Below are positions 8,030-17,000 of a DNA stretch of 64,000 nt, piece by piece. The DNA is from Streptomyces sp. H27-H5 (lineage in GTDB: Bacteria > Actinomycetota > Actinomycetes > Streptomycetales > Streptomycetaceae): the NCBI RefSeq assembly GCF_026627505.1, contig NZ_JAPNLK010000051.1, forward strand, positions 1-64,000, read 5' to 3'. A model generated the notes under the pieces. That model was not told the origin of the DNA. It ran no database searches and worked only from the letters and a program-made list of their open reading frames with translations. A program made the translations under genes and the position numbers. Numbering within the stretch: position 1 is the first letter of the stretch; each line of letters opens with the position of its first letter.

Positions 8030-9649
8030 TCAGGTGGCGGTGACGAACACGCTGTGCCAGCCGCTGGCGCCGTCGGGGATGGTCCGGGCGCGCTGCTCGG
8101 TCTGCACCTGACCGGTGCCGTCGGTGGCGCGGACGGTGAGGTTGTGACCACCGGGCGTGGTCTTCCAGGGGTAGGACCACTGGCGCCAGGTGTCGGTGGT
8201 GTCCTGCTCGGCGAGCTGCGCCTCCTGCCACGGGCCGTCGTCGACCCGGACCTCTACCCGCTCGATGCCCCGGTGCTGGGCCCAGGCGACACCGGCGACC
8301 ATCACGGTGCCCGCCCCGGCCTGAGCGAAGGGCTTGGGCGTGTCGATGCGCGCCTGGGTCTTGATCGGTGCCTTCCGCGCCCACTTCCGCTTGACCCAGT
8401 ACGGGTCGTAGGAGTCGAAGGTGGTCAGCTCGATGTCCTGGAGCCACTTGCAGGCGGACACGTAGCCGTACAGGCCCGGGACGACCATGCGGACGGGGAA
8501 ACCGTGGTCGAAGGGCAACGGTTCGCCGTTCATCCCGACCGCGAGCATCGCGTCCCGTCCGTCCAGCAGATCCTCGACCGGCGTGCCCAGGGTCATGCCG
8601 TCCACGGACCGGGCCACCAGTTGATCGGCCGGGCCGCCCTTCGACGGCGCCTTGACCCCCGCCTCCCTCAGCAGGTCGGCGAGGGGTACGCCGAGCCAGC
8701 GGGCGTTGCCCACGTACGGGCCGCCCACCTCGTTCGACACGCACGTCAAGGTGATGTTCCGCTCGATGAGCGGTCGGTCCAGCAGGTCCTGGAAGGTGTA
8801 GGTGCGCGGGCGCGGCACGCCCTTGCCGTGGATCCGCAACCGCCAGGTGTCCGCGTCCACCTTGGGGACGACCAGAGCGGTGTCCACGCGGTAGAAGTCC
8901 TTGTTCGGGGTGGTGAAGGCGCTGATCCCGGGGATCCGCAGCGCCGCACGGGCAGGGGTCGCGGCGGCCGCCGAGGCCGGGGCGGGGAGCCGCACGGCCG
9001 CCCGGGAGGCGGACGCCCCCTGACCGCTGCGGCCGGTCAGCGCCCTGCCGAGGGCCCCCGCTCCGGTAGAGGCCAGAGCGGTGATGCCCGCCGTGATCAG
9101 GAAGCCGCGCCGGTTCCATCCGGTGCCCGGCCCGGCGTCCTCGGCGGCCCGGCCGTCGGCGCCCGGATCCGCGGAGGCGGTCCCGTCCGCCCCGTTCAGC
9201 TTGCCGATCAGTACGTACAGGACGAGCGCCCCGGCCACGGCGCCCAGCAGCGAGGGCAGGACGTCGCCCACTCCGGCCGAGTCCGGCCGGGTCAGCGCGG
9301 CGCCGGCGCCGACGAGCCCGAACAGCAGGATGCCCACGGATCCCGTACGTCGACGGCGCAGGGCGAACAGGCCCAGCAGGGCGGCCAGGAGGCCGATGGT
9401 GGCCAGGATCCCGAGCTGGAGCACCAGCTTGTCGTTCTGTCCGAACGTGCGGATCGCGTAGTCCTTGAGCCAGGCCGGTGTCCGGTCGATGGCGGCTCCG
9501 CCGACCACGGTGACGGGGCCGGCCTGCGGCCGTACGAGGGAGGCGGCCAGCTCGCCCACGGCCAGAGCCGTGTAGCCGGCGAGCAGTCCGCTCGCTGCGG
9601 CGAGCGCGCCGCGTTTGACGGTCCTTCGGTAGATCCTCACGTCCTGCAT
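8030..9649 (-). CDS. Membrane-anchored molybdopterin-dependent oxidoreductase, sulfite oxidase fold
   Basis: This 539-residue protein has about four hydrophobic segments in residues 1-180, a twin-arginine-like segment (WNRRGFLITAG), then a sulfite-oxidase catalytic domain and a C-terminal dimerisation (Mo-co_dimer) domain. The cysteine in TCVSNEVGG is the expected molybdenum ligand. It likely oxidises sulfite or another small substrate at the outer face of the membrane, with the electron acceptor unknown. The ATG at 9649 has a weak ribosome site, and a GTG nine bases downstream is an alternative. It is divergent from an anti-sigma gene. Confidence 0.8.
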   Translation of the reverse strand: MQDVRIYRRTVKRGALAAASGLLAGYTALAVGELAASLVRPQAGPVTVVGGAAIDRTPAWLKDYAIRTFGQNDKLVLQLGILATIGLLAALLGLFALRRRRTGSVGILLFGLVGAGAALTRPDSAGVGDVLPSLLGAVAGALVLYVLIGKLNGADGTASADPGADGRAAEDAGPGTGWNRRGFLITAGITALASTGAGALGRALTGRSGQGASASRAAVRLPAPASAAAATPARAALRIPGISAFTTPNKDFYRVDTALVVPKVDADTWRLRIHGKGVPRPRTYTFQDLLDRPLIERNITLTCVSNEVGGPYVGNARWLGVPLADLLREAGVKAPSKGGPADQLVARSVDGMTLGTPVEDLLDGRDAMLAVGMNGEPLPFDHGFPVRMVVPGLYGYVSACKWLQDIELTTFDSYDPYWVKRKWARKAPIKTQARIDTPKPFAQAGAGTVMVAGVAWAQHRGIERVEVRVDDGPWQEAQLAEQDTTDTWRQWSYPWKTTPGGHNLTVRATDGTGQVQTEQRARTIPDGASGWHSVFVTAT

Positions 9650-9881
9650 TCGAGGCCGTGGCTCCGCCGGATGGGTCCGCACACGGATGCCCCGTCCGGG
9701 GCATGCGCACCGTTTCCGGCCAATCCGTACGGGGTCCGGCGACGAACAAGCAGCGAGACGCCGGACCGGACACGGTCCGATGAGGGAGCCCCGGCAGTGA
9801 CGTTTCCTCCCGTCTTCGCGCCAGTACGAACCGGATACCCGGCGAAACGTATCCACCGAGCGACCGCATGGGGGTGACCAC

Positions 9882-10631
9882 GTGAAACATGACGACGAGC
9901 TCCACGCCCTCATCGGCGCCTACGCCCTCGACGCACTCACCGGTGACGAACACGACCGCTTCACCCGACACCTGCGGGACTGCGAGGCGTGTCGAACGGA
10001 ACTGCCCGGCTACCTGGACACGGCCGGTCGCCTCGCGACGGCCGTGGCGCACACCCCTCCCGAACACCTCAAGGAGGCGGTGCTCCAGCGCATCGACTCG
10101 GTCCGCCGGCTTCCCCCTCGGGTACCCGAACCCGTCGCGCCCACAGGGGTCTTCGCCCTGGCCCGGGGCAAGGCTTGGGGCTTCGGGATCGCCGCGGGCA
10201 TCGCCGCCGCGGCCGTCCTCGGGGGAATCACGGTGTGGGAGGGCCGGCAGGCGGAGCAGGTGCAGCAACAGGCGCTGCGACTGGACTCCCGCACCCGCGA
10301 CCTGAGCGCGGTCATCACCGCGTCCGACGCCCGCACCGTGCGCGGCGCCTTCGCCACCGGGGCCTCCGCCACGCTCGTGACCTCCCGTGAACGCGGCCGA
10401 GCCGTCGTGATCGCCGATCGGCTGCCCCCGCCCCCGCAGGGCAGGACGTACCAACTCTGGTTTTCCGACGGGGTCACCATGCGGCCGGCCGGACTCCTCG
10501 ACCACAGCGGCGCCGTCCTGCTGACGGGTGACATCGGCGCGGCCACCGCCGTCGGCGTCACCCTGGAACCCGCGGGCGGCTCCCCCCTCCCCACCGGCAG
10601 TCCGCTGCTCCTGCTCGACCTCCCCGCCTGA
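9882..10631 (+). CDS. RskA-type anti-sigma factor
   Basis: This 249-residue single-pass membrane protein has an N-terminal zinc-binding anti-sigma domain with HLRDCEACR (HxxxCxxC), one membrane helix near residues 98-115, and a C-terminal extracytoplasmic anti-sigma-K domain (YQLWFSDG region). The family sequesters an ECF sigma factor of the SigK type and releases it after regulated proteolysis. No sigma gene is adjacent, so the partner must be encoded elsewhere. It starts at GTG 9882 and is divergent from the molybdoenzyme by 232 bp. Confidence 0.85.
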   Translation: MKHDDELHALIGAYALDALTGDEHDRFTRHLRDCEACRTELPGYLDTAGRLATAVAHTPPEHLKEAVLQRIDSVRRLPPRVPEPVAPTGVFALARGKAWGFGIAAGIAAAAVLGGITVWEGRQAEQVQQQALRLDSRTRDLSAVITASDARTVRGAFATGASATLVTSRERGRAVVIADRLPPPPQGRTYQLWFSDGVTMRPAGLLDHSGAVLLTGDIGAATAVGVTLEPAGGSPLPTGSPLLLLDLPA

Positions 10632-10659
10632 CCCGCGCCTCGGCCGGGCGGACCGGCAC

Positions 10660-10732
10660 GACAACCGGAACGCGACAGCGGGGACACAACGACCGGAACA
10701 CGGCAACCGGGACGTGACAACCGGAACGCGAC
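10660..10732. repeat. Degenerate repeats between rskA-like and cfa-like genes
   Basis: A 17-bp sequence (GACAACCGGAACGCGAC) occurs exactly at 10660-10676 and 10716-10732, with diverged ACCGGAACA and CAACCGGGAC copies between. Function is unknown. Confidence 0.7.
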
Positions 10733-10844
10733 GACCGAGCGCAACATGCGGGACGTCCGTACCAATCCGCTCCGCCCGGGCCTCCGAAGAACGGGTGAAC
10801 CGGCCGTGGCACACGGCATGTCGACTGTCGTGAGGGGGACAACC

Positions 10845-12308
10845 GTGCATCGACGTGAAGAGGCGGCGGCAGCGGGGCCTCCACCCGTCCGCCCCGTCAC
10901 GGCACTTGCCCCCACCCCGATCCGTCCGCACCCGCGAAGGCCTCCCATGACGACCTCGACGCCCCGCCCCACCACCTCCGTCCGCGGCACCGCGCCCGGT
11001 CACCCCGCGCCCGCTCACCCCATCGCGGCCCCCGCCCCGGGCCGGCACGCGGCGGACGCCCCGCAGCAGCGACCGGGCGAACCCTCCCTGTGGCCGGACG
11101 TCCATCGCCTGCCACCGGCCTCGGCCGCGCGCACGGCCGTGGCCAGGGCCCTGTTGCGTCGCGCGTTCGATCGCATGCCCCTCACCCTCAGGAGCGACGC
11201 CTCCCCGGGGGGCGACGCCCGTGCCCCCCGGGGAGGGGAACCCTCGCTCGTCCTGCACGACCCGGACGCCTTCCACCGCCGGATCGGCGCCGACGGGCTC
11301 ATCGGATTCGGCGAGTCCTACATGGCCGGTGAATGGGACAGCGACGATCTCGTCGGGGCCCTGACGGTGCTCGCCTCGCACGTCGACGCACTGGTGCCCG
11401 CGCCCTTGGCCGAACTGCGCCGCGCGTGGATACGTCGCCGCCCCCACGCACACCGCAACACCCCCGTGGGCGCCCGCCGGAACATCCAGCGGCACTACGA
11501 CCTCTCCAACGACCTCTTCGAACTCTTCCTCGACCCGAGCATGATCTACTCCTCGGCGCTCTTCACCGCGTTCCCGGCCCGGCAGGAATCGCTGGAGGAC
11601 GCCCAACACCGCAAGATCGACCGCCTGCTCGACCTCGCCTCCGTCGGCCCCGGGACGCGCCTGCTGGAGATCGGCACCGGCTGGGGCGAACTCGCCCTGC
11701 GGGCCGCCGCCCGGGGCGCCGACGTCGTGACGATCACGCTCTCCACCGAGCAGCGCGACCTCGCCCGCAGCCGCGTCGACGCCGCAGGCCACACCGACCG
11801 CGTCAGCGTCGAACTGTGTGACTACCGCGACGTCCGGGGCGAGTACGACGCCATCGTGAGCGTCGAGATGATCGAGGCCGTCGGCGCCGAGTACTGGCCC
11901 GCGTACTTCGACGCGCTGCGCAAGGCACTCGCCCCCGGAGGCCGCATCGCGCTCCAGGCCATCACCATGGCCCACGACCGGATGCTCGCCACCGCCCAGA
12001 GCCACACCTGGATCAGCAAGTACATCTTCCCCGGCGGCCTCATCCCCTCCCGCGAGGCCATCCGCACCGAGGCGGCGCGGGCGGGCCTGAGCGTCACCGC
12101 CGACCACGGATTCGGCGAGCACTACGCCGAAACCCTGAGGCTGTGGCGCGAACGGTTCACCGGCCACACCGCCCGGGTGACGGAACTCGGCTTCGACCAC
12201 GTCTTCCAGCGCATGTGGGAGCTGTATCTCGCCTACTCCGAGGCCGGGTTCCGCTCCCGCTACCTCGACGTACGGCACATCCTCCTCACGGAGGGCGGCG
12301 CCCACTGA
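10845..12308 (+). CDS. Cyclopropane-fatty-acyl-phospholipid synthase family methyltransferase
   Basis: This 487-residue SAM-dependent enzyme is of the CFA synthase/mycolic-acid methyltransferase family, which adds a methylene or methyl group to unsaturated acyl chains of phospholipids. After a Pro/Ala-rich N-terminus it has RRNIQRHYDLSNDLFELFL, the SAM-binding LLEIGTGWGELA, and the YIFPGG segment typical of the family. The GTG at 10845 has GAGGGGG with six-base spacing. A downstream ATG at 10947 would remove 34 low-complexity residues and is also plausible. It follows the anti-sigma gene by about 210 bp, so it may have its own promoter. Confidence 0.85.
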   Translation: MHRREEAAAAGPPPVRPVTALAPTPIRPHPRRPPMTTSTPRPTTSVRGTAPGHPAPAHPIAAPAPGRHAADAPQQRPGEPSLWPDVHRLPPASAARTAVARALLRRAFDRMPLTLRSDASPGGDARAPRGGEPSLVLHDPDAFHRRIGADGLIGFGESYMAGEWDSDDLVGALTVLASHVDALVPAPLAELRRAWIRRRPHAHRNTPVGARRNIQRHYDLSNDLFELFLDPSMIYSSALFTAFPARQESLEDAQHRKIDRLLDLASVGPGTRLLEIGTGWGELALRAAARGADVVTITLSTEQRDLARSRVDAAGHTDRVSVELCDYRDVRGEYDAIVSVEMIEAVGAEYWPAYFDALRKALAPGGRIALQAITMAHDRMLATAQSHTWISKYIFPGGLIPSREAIRTEAARAGLSVTADHGFGEHYAETLRLWRERFTGHTARVTELGFDHVFQRMWELYLAYSEAGFRSRYLDVRHILLTEGGAH

Positions 12309-12339
12309 CACCCTGCGGGACTGCCCGCCCAGTCGCCGC

Positions 12340-12382
12340 GTCCCCCGGGGCCTGCCGCGCCCCGGTCGACACCCCGGGGGAC
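12340..12382 (+). terminator. Hairpin after the CFA-synthase-like gene
   Basis: Eleven-bp perfect arms (12340-12350 and 12372-12382) with a 21-nt loop lie 32 bp after the stop. There is no U tract, as is usual in this G+C range. Confidence 0.5.
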
Positions 12383-12520
12383 CCGGAGGACGATGAGGGA
12401 GACGGGTGTCTCACCGCCCGGTGCACCGGCCGTACGCCCATGATGTCGCCGTCCGCCGGCCGCGGAGCCCCGTCGAGGGGGTCATGCACGACGTTCCCTG
12501 ACACCGCGGGAGAACCAACG

Positions 12521-13069
12521 ATGAAATGCGCAGCGAAGAAGAGGAGCCGTGCCCGGGCCTGCCGTTCGCTCTTGGCGGCCCTGGTGTTGTCGGGTGGTGC
12601 GCTGGCCGGCGCCGGATCGGCCGTGGCGGCCGACCAGGCGACGCCTCAGCGGGCTCCCGCCGCTCAGTGCAAGGGCGGCCAACTGACGGTCAGCGGGACC
12701 TCGGGAACCGGTCAGGCGCGGGTCACCGTCGTCAACAAGGGCCCCAAGGCGTGCGTGCTGGCGGGCTTCCCCACCGTCGCACTCGCCGGCCAGGGCTCAC
12801 CCGACCGGAACAAGCCGCTCAGCGTGTCCCGGACGGGCAGCGCGAAGCCCGTACAACTCGCGGTCGGTGGCCGGGCGGCGTCCCAACTCACCTTCCCGCC
12901 GGTCCTCGGCGAGGCCGACGGCTACTGCGCCTCCGGCGCCAAGCCGATCGCCGCACCCACGATGGTCGTCGGCGTCGCCGGCACCAAGACCCAGATCGCC
13001 CCGAGTGACGGCGGCAATTTCGCGATCTGCGGCAACAGCGTCCGCGCCACCGCCTTCCGCGCGGCCTGA
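12521..13069 (+). CDS. Secreted DUF4232-type protein
   Basis: This 182-residue protein has a signal peptide (Lys/Arg-rich start, hydrophobic core, cleavage near AVAAD at about residue 37). Its mature domain is a beta-rich DUF4232-like domain with a pair of conserved cysteines (CKGGQL and the KACVLAGFP segment) and a C-terminal pair. Function is unknown in the family. It starts at ATG 12521 preceded by GGGAGAACC and stands alone, convergent with the next gene. Confidence 0.75.
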   Translation: MKCAAKKRSRARACRSLLAALVLSGGALAGAGSAVAADQATPQRAPAAQCKGGQLTVSGTSGTGQARVTVVNKGPKACVLAGFPTVALAGQGSPDRNKPLSVSRTGSAKPVQLAVGGRAASQLTFPPVLGEADGYCASGAKPIAAPTMVVGVAGTKTQIAPSDGGNFAICGNSVRATAFRAA

Positions 13070-13080
13070 CGTAGAGCCGG

Positions 13081-13122
13081 CCGACCCGCTGTCCCCGCGA
13101 ACGCGGGTGCGGTCAGGGTCGG
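13081..13122. terminator. Nested hairpins between convergent genes
   Basis: Outer arms CCGACCC/GGGTCGG (13081-13087, 13116-13122) enclose an inner CCCGC-GAAC-GCGGG hairpin. The structure sits between two convergent genes and overlaps the stop of the minus-strand one. Confidence 0.4.
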
Positions 13123-13511
13123 TCGTGCCAGGAGAGCGCCGAGATCCGCCAGCCCTCCGGGGTGCGCACGAACTGAATGGTCTTGGTTCCGCCACCCTCG
13201 AACGGTTCGCCGTCCAGGATCCCGGACTTGCGGTACTCGCCGAACCGTGACGCGATGTCACCGGCGATCTCGGTCCGTTCGGAGGTCTCCCACTCGGTGA
13301 ACTCCAGCAACCGGCCGTCGGACAGCAGGGCTCGACGGGGTGCGATGAACTCCTCGACGGTGTAGACGGTGAACTCCGGTCCGGTCTTCACGATCACCCC
13401 GCCCGGGAGGAGGAGCCGACGGATCCGCTCCACGTCGGCGCGCTTGCCACCCCGGTTGTCGAAGGCGGCGAAGAACTCGGCGGTCAGTAGATCGATCTCT
13501 ATGCGCGACAC
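13113..13511 (-). CDS. SnoaL/DUF4440-like (NTF2-fold) protein
   Basis: This 132-residue protein looks like the NTF2-like superfamily: an N-terminal helical cone (LLTAEFFAAFDN), then alternating strands ending in GWRISALSWHDRP, a common ending in DUF4440/SnoaL proteins. Such proteins are small enzymes or ligand binders, and no specific reaction can be read here. The start is a GTG with no clear ribosome site, so the N-terminus is uncertain. Confidence 0.65.
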   Translation of the reverse strand: MSRIEIDLLTAEFFAAFDNRGGKRADVERIRRLLLPGGVIVKTGPEFTVYTVEEFIAPRRALLSDGRLLEFTEWETSERTEIAGDIASRFGEYRKSGILDGEPFEGGGTKTIQFVRTPEGWRISALSWHDRP

Positions 13512-13601
13512 GGCGCGACAGTAACAAGCGGACAGCGACGAGGAACAGCCCCGCGCACAGGGGCTGCCGGGCGAGCTGCTGCCGACCCCCCGGAAGAAGG
13601 T

Positions 13602-13630
13602 GGGGCCGGTGGTGGGGGGCTTCCGGCCCC
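13602..13630 (-). terminator. Hairpin after the PPOX-class gene
   Basis: Arms GGGGCCGG and CCGGCCCC (8 bp, 13-nt loop) lie 38 bp downstream of the minus-strand stop at 13668. Confidence 0.4.
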
Positions 13631-13667
13631 GTGCCTCAGCAGCTCGTCCCGCCGTCGAACGGGGGGC

Positions 13668-14075
13668 TCAGAGCGAGCCGACGACCTTGCGCGGCGTCAC
13701 GCGGAGGACCACGCGCGGGGCGTCGTCCTTGGAGGCCGGGTTGAAATCGGCGTACTCCTTGCCCGTGTACTTGCGGGAGAGGGCGTCGATCAGTTCCTGC
13801 CCGCCTTCGGTGGTGAGCGAGACGGTGCCCCGCACCTCGGCGTACGTGTAGGGGGCGTTGGGCGGATTGATGATGACGGTGGCCCGCGGGTCGCGGCGAA
13901 GGTTCGCCTCCTTGCGACGGCCGACGGTGGTGGAGATCAACAGGTCGTCGCCGTCACGGGCCAACCAGGTGACGGAGAGCTGCGGGCTGCCGTCGGGCTG
14001 GATCGTGGCCACCGTCGCGAAGACGGGGGTGTCGTCGATCAGCTTCTTGAGGTCGTCGGAGAGTGCCTCTGACAC
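13668..14075 (-). CDS. PPOX-class F420-dependent oxidoreductase (split-barrel)
   Basis: This 135-residue flavin/deazaflavin split-barrel protein shows FATVATIQPDGSPQLSVTW and DLLISTTVGRRKEANL, typical of actinobacterial F420- or FMN-binding PPOX-class enzymes that reduce small organic substrates. The GTG at 14075 is chosen because GAAAGGAA lies eight bases upstream, whereas an ATG at 14111 has no comparable site. It is a monocistronic minus-strand gene. Confidence 0.8.
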   Translation of the reverse strand: MSEALSDDLKKLIDDTPVFATVATIQPDGSPQLSVTWLARDGDDLLISTTVGRRKEANLRRDPRATVIINPPNAPYTYAEVRGTVSLTTEGGQELIDALSRKYTGKEYADFNPASKDDAPRVVLRVTPRKVVGSL

Positions 14076-14303
14076 GGGACGGATTCCTTTCCCACGGTTG
14101 AGCGCTGTCATCGAAGATCAGCGAGAACAGCCTGCGGAGGCCTGTGGTCCGCGGCAAGCCGGGCGGGGGGCCGCGGAAGGCCGGTTGCCGGGCGGTCGGG
14201 CGGCGGGCGACGCCACGGGCGTGGCCCGGTACCGGGCGGGGCCGCGCGGTACAGCGGGGGCGGCCTGGCGCGCGTCACCCGTCGTGTTCACTCGGACGAG
14301 TGA

Positions 14304-14334
14304 GCGGCCCGCCGTCCCGAGGGACGCGGGCCGC
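14304..14334 (-). terminator. Hairpin after hypothetical gene at 14341
   Basis: Nine-bp perfect arms GCGGCCCGC/GCGGGCCGC lie 7 bp beyond the stop, with a second small dyad in the loop. Confidence 0.55.
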
Positions 14335-14340
14335 CACCGC

Positions 14341-14766
14341 TCACGCCTGGATCAGGTGGGCGACGTTCTGCGGGTCCAGTCCGGTCAGCTGGACGATCCG
14401 GGGCGCGGGAATGCCGGCGGTCAGAGCCCGGTGGACGAGCGCTTCCCAGTCCTCGGTCGTGTGCTTGTACTCCAGGAGTTCCGCTTCCATGTGCGTGACC
14501 GACGGGGACGCGCACTCCTGGTGCACGCGAGCCGTCTCGTCGTCGCTCAGCGGGACGGGAAGCCGCTCCGCGCCCTCGGGAATGAGTACGTCCGACCCGG
14601 CCGGCAGGATCCTGACGTGTTCCGACGACTCCGACGTGCCGTGGGCCTGCAGCCATCCGTGGACGGCGGGAGTCTCGGCGCATTCCAGGGGCATCACGGC
14701 GGCCAGGGCCGCCCCGAGCCGCGGATGGCGTTCGGGGAGCAGGAACAGGTAGGCGTCATCGGCCAT
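14341..14766 (-). CDS. Conserved-looking hypothetical protein
   Basis: I do not recognise this 141-residue protein. It is soluble, with no signal peptide or membrane segment. The start ATG is at 14766. The C-terminal third (ALVHRALTAGIPAPRIVQLTG) looks like a small helix-turn-helix or helical domain. The codon pattern is normal for the neighbourhood and a terminator follows closely, which supports a real gene. The gene behind it on the same strand is an RsbW-like kinase. Confidence 0.6.
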   Translation of the reverse strand: MADDAYLFLLPERHPRLGAALAAVMPLECAETPAVHGWLQAHGTSESSEHVRILPAGSDVLIPEGAERLPVPLSDDETARVHQECASPSVTHMEAELLEYKHTTEDWEALVHRALTAGIPAPRIVQLTGLDPQNVAHLIQA

Positions 14767-14872
14767 TTCGCAATCTCGCTTAACTCTCGATCCGGCATAC
14801 GGGGAAACGGGTGAACGAGTGAACGGGGAAACGGGTCACGGGTGAACGGGGGAGCGGCCACGGTCCTCGTGG

Positions 14873-15286
14873 TCACAGGGGCAGGACGGCGAGGATGGTC
14901 TTTCCCTCCCCCGGCACAAGGGTGACGGCCAGGCTGCGGCAGTAGTGGCGGACCATGTGCCAGCCGAAACCGCCGGCGCGTCCGGCGAGGTCGGGGGTGC
15001 GCTCCTGGGGGAGTACGGAGCTGTTGTCACTCACCGCGACGCTCACACTGTCGGGTCCGGAACTCAGGTGGAGGGTGTAGTGGCCGCCACCGTGCCGCAG
15101 GGCGTTGGTGGTCAGCTCGGAGACCACGAGCTGGAGGGCGTCCGAGGTGTCGGCCGGAGCGGCGGGATCGAGACTGGCGGCGTAGACGCGGGCGACGTCG
15201 CGGGCCCGGGCGATGCCGGCCGCGCAATCGTCCTCGATCACCAGATCAGCGGGGACTGACGTGTCTGTCGCCTGAATGTCGTTCAT
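14873..15286 (-). CDS. RsbW/SpoIIAB-like ATP-binding regulatory protein
   Basis: This 137-residue GHKL-fold protein has the N-box ELTTNALRHGGG and G-box elements (AGGFGWHMV), as in the large Streptomyces family of anti-sigma-factor kinases. Such proteins bind a SigF-type sigma or phosphorylate an STAS anti-anti-sigma factor. The start at ATG 15286 is preceded by AAGGTGGG; an upstream in-frame ATG at 15364 adds residues that do not fit the domain. The sigma gene at 52041 is a possible but unproven partner. Confidence 0.8.
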   Translation of the reverse strand: MNDIQATDTSVPADLVIEDDCAAGIARARDVARVYAASLDPAAPADTSDALQLVVSELTTNALRHGGGHYTLHLSSGPDSVSVAVSDNSSVLPQERTPDLAGRAGGFGWHMVRHYCRSLAVTLVPGEGKTILAVLPL

Positions 15287-15450
15287 GCGCGCACACCCAC
15301 CTTGTCGGTTCGACCGTCGGACCCTTCGTGTTCCCCGAGTGAGATCCTTTACACACAGTGACATCAGATAGCCGAACCGGATCGTGTGGCGGTTTCGCTT
15401 TTCATCGTCCCGCTCCCGGCCGGCGGTGTCGAACGGGCCCGGGGAGCCGG

Positions 15451-15488
15451 AAGCCCCGCGGCGCCGAACGTTCGGCGCCGCGGGGCTT
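15451..15488 (-). terminator. 38-bp perfect palindrome after the phytase gene
   Basis: Two 19-nt arms meet without a spacer at 15469/15470, ending 34 bp past the phytase stop. This is a very strong hairpin, which could also act on transcription from the other side. Confidence 0.7.
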
Positions 15489-15522
15489 CGGCGGGGTTCC
15501 GCATGCGCGGAGCCCGATGGGG

Positions 15523-16815
15523 TCAGAGTCGGTCGAGCACGCTGCCCAGGTCCACGAACTTGAAGCCGGTGGCCTCCCGCTCCGTGTCCGCCGGGGTGTC
15601 CCGGCCGTCTTGGACGACGAGCAGACCGCGCGGGAAGCGCCTGCCCAGCGGGGCGTTGAGCACGGCCGCCCCGTCACACTGCTCCGAGCCGTCGAGCGTG
15701 GCGTTCGCGGCCGACACGCGGAAGCCGCCCTCGTACGCGTTGTGCTCGTCGACCTCCCGGTCGTAGACCGCGAAGGTGTCGTCGCCCTGGCTGGACGCGA
15801 GCAGGTGGCCGTCGCCGCCACGCCCCGTGACCAGGGTCAGTCCCTCGACGTCCGCGGCGAGCCTGCGGCCGCCGAAGCCCGGGTCGGCGCCCGCGGCGCA
15901 CTCCTCGGTCTTCTCGTCGTACACCCCGGGGACGCCGTACTCGCGGACCTTGTCGATGAGCTTCGGCGTGCCGGTGAGGTCGGCGGGCAGCCGCCAGATG
16001 CCCACGTCCTCCTGGCCCGCGTACAGGACACCGTTGGCCGGGTCGACGACCATGCCCTCGACCTGGGGGAGTTCCCCGGGCTCGGCGCAGGGGCTCCACG
16101 TCCTGCCGTTCGGAAGCCGGAACGAGAACGGCAGGTCGAGCGTGCGGACCGTGCGGTAGGTGACGGTGCCGGCAGCCGTCGGCGTGAGTTCCAGGAGGGC
16201 GAGCCGGGTCTGGTTGCGGCGGCTGACCAGCGCGTACGAGCGACCGGTACGGGCATCGGTCCAGGTGGCGAGACCGTAGGCGGTCCGCTGCTCGTTGATC
16301 TCGGCCTGGTCGGCGGAGAACACCGGCGGAGCGCTCGGATCGGTCACGTCGACCAGCGGCCCACCGGGCCGGCCGGCCTGCACCCGGTACACCCGCAGCC
16401 GGTCGTTCCCGCGGTCCGTGGTCACGGCCACGTCGGCCCGTCCGCCGGACAGGCGCAGACCGTGCACGAGATCGACGTTGTTGAAGCGCCCGGGGGCGTC
16501 GTCGGGCGCGCCCGTGGACGGCGCGGCGACCGCCTGGACCTGGCGGGCGTCGAGGTCATAGACGCGCAGCCCGCCCTCCTTCGCGGTGGCGATGACCAGG
16601 CTGCGATCGGGATCGGCGGCGTTGCGCCAGATCGCGGGATCGTCGGCGTTGGCGTTGCCTCCGGCCTCGTCGTCGTACAGCGTCGCCGTCTCCGACCGCG
16701 GGGTGACGGAGGGCAGCGGGCGCGCGGCCTGTGCCTGTTGCGGCGCCGCCGCGGTCAGGACGACGAGCGCGGCAGCGACGACGGATGCCGCGTGCAGACG
16801 GCGCGGGGGGGTCAC
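15523..16815 (-). CDS. Secreted beta-propeller phytase
   Basis: This 430-residue exported enzyme has a signal peptide (cleavage near AQAARP, about residue 30) and a beta-propeller phytase domain, which releases phosphate from calcium phytate. Family-type signatures include DDPAIWRN near residue 58, ATAKEGGLRVYDL, FNNVDL, and D/E-rich turns such as DVEGLTL and QGDDTFAVYDR, which would bind calcium. The start is GTG behind GGAG with five-base spacing. A strong terminator follows, so it is monocistronic. Phosphate-starvation control is likely from family behaviour, but no PHO box was identified. Confidence 0.85.
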   Translation of the reverse strand: MTPPRRLHAASVVAAALVVLTAAAPQQAQAARPLPSVTPRSETATLYDDEAGGNANADDPAIWRNAADPDRSLVIATAKEGGLRVYDLDARQVQAVAAPSTGAPDDAPGRFNNVDLVHGLRLSGGRADVAVTTDRGNDRLRVYRVQAGRPGGPLVDVTDPSAPPVFSADQAEINEQRTAYGLATWTDARTGRSYALVSRRNQTRLALLELTPTAAGTVTYRTVRTLDLPFSFRLPNGRTWSPCAEPGELPQVEGMVVDPANGVLYAGQEDVGIWRLPADLTGTPKLIDKVREYGVPGVYDEKTEECAAGADPGFGGRRLAADVEGLTLVTGRGGDGHLLASSQGDDTFAVYDREVDEHNAYEGGFRVSAANATLDGSEQCDGAAVLNAPLGRRFPRGLLVVQDGRDTPADTEREATGFKFVDLGSVLDRL

Positions 16816-17000
16816 GGGAACTCCAGACTGTCAGGTACATGAACAGGGCGAGGGTCGAACGGCGACACGAAGCGGCGACCTACGCGACCCGGCCGCCGCA
16901 CGTCCGCACGGTGAACACGACACTCCGTCCCCACCGGTCCCGCACACCGCCGGATGACGGCGCCCCGAGCGGGTAGACGCCAGGGCGGAGGCCCACACCC

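Noticed and set aside
7812..12311. A 1499-codon minus-strand open frame spanning several genes
   Set aside because: It is a shadow. Its translation is Gly/Arg/Pro-rich without domains, and real genes with recognisable motifs lie in other frames on both strands.
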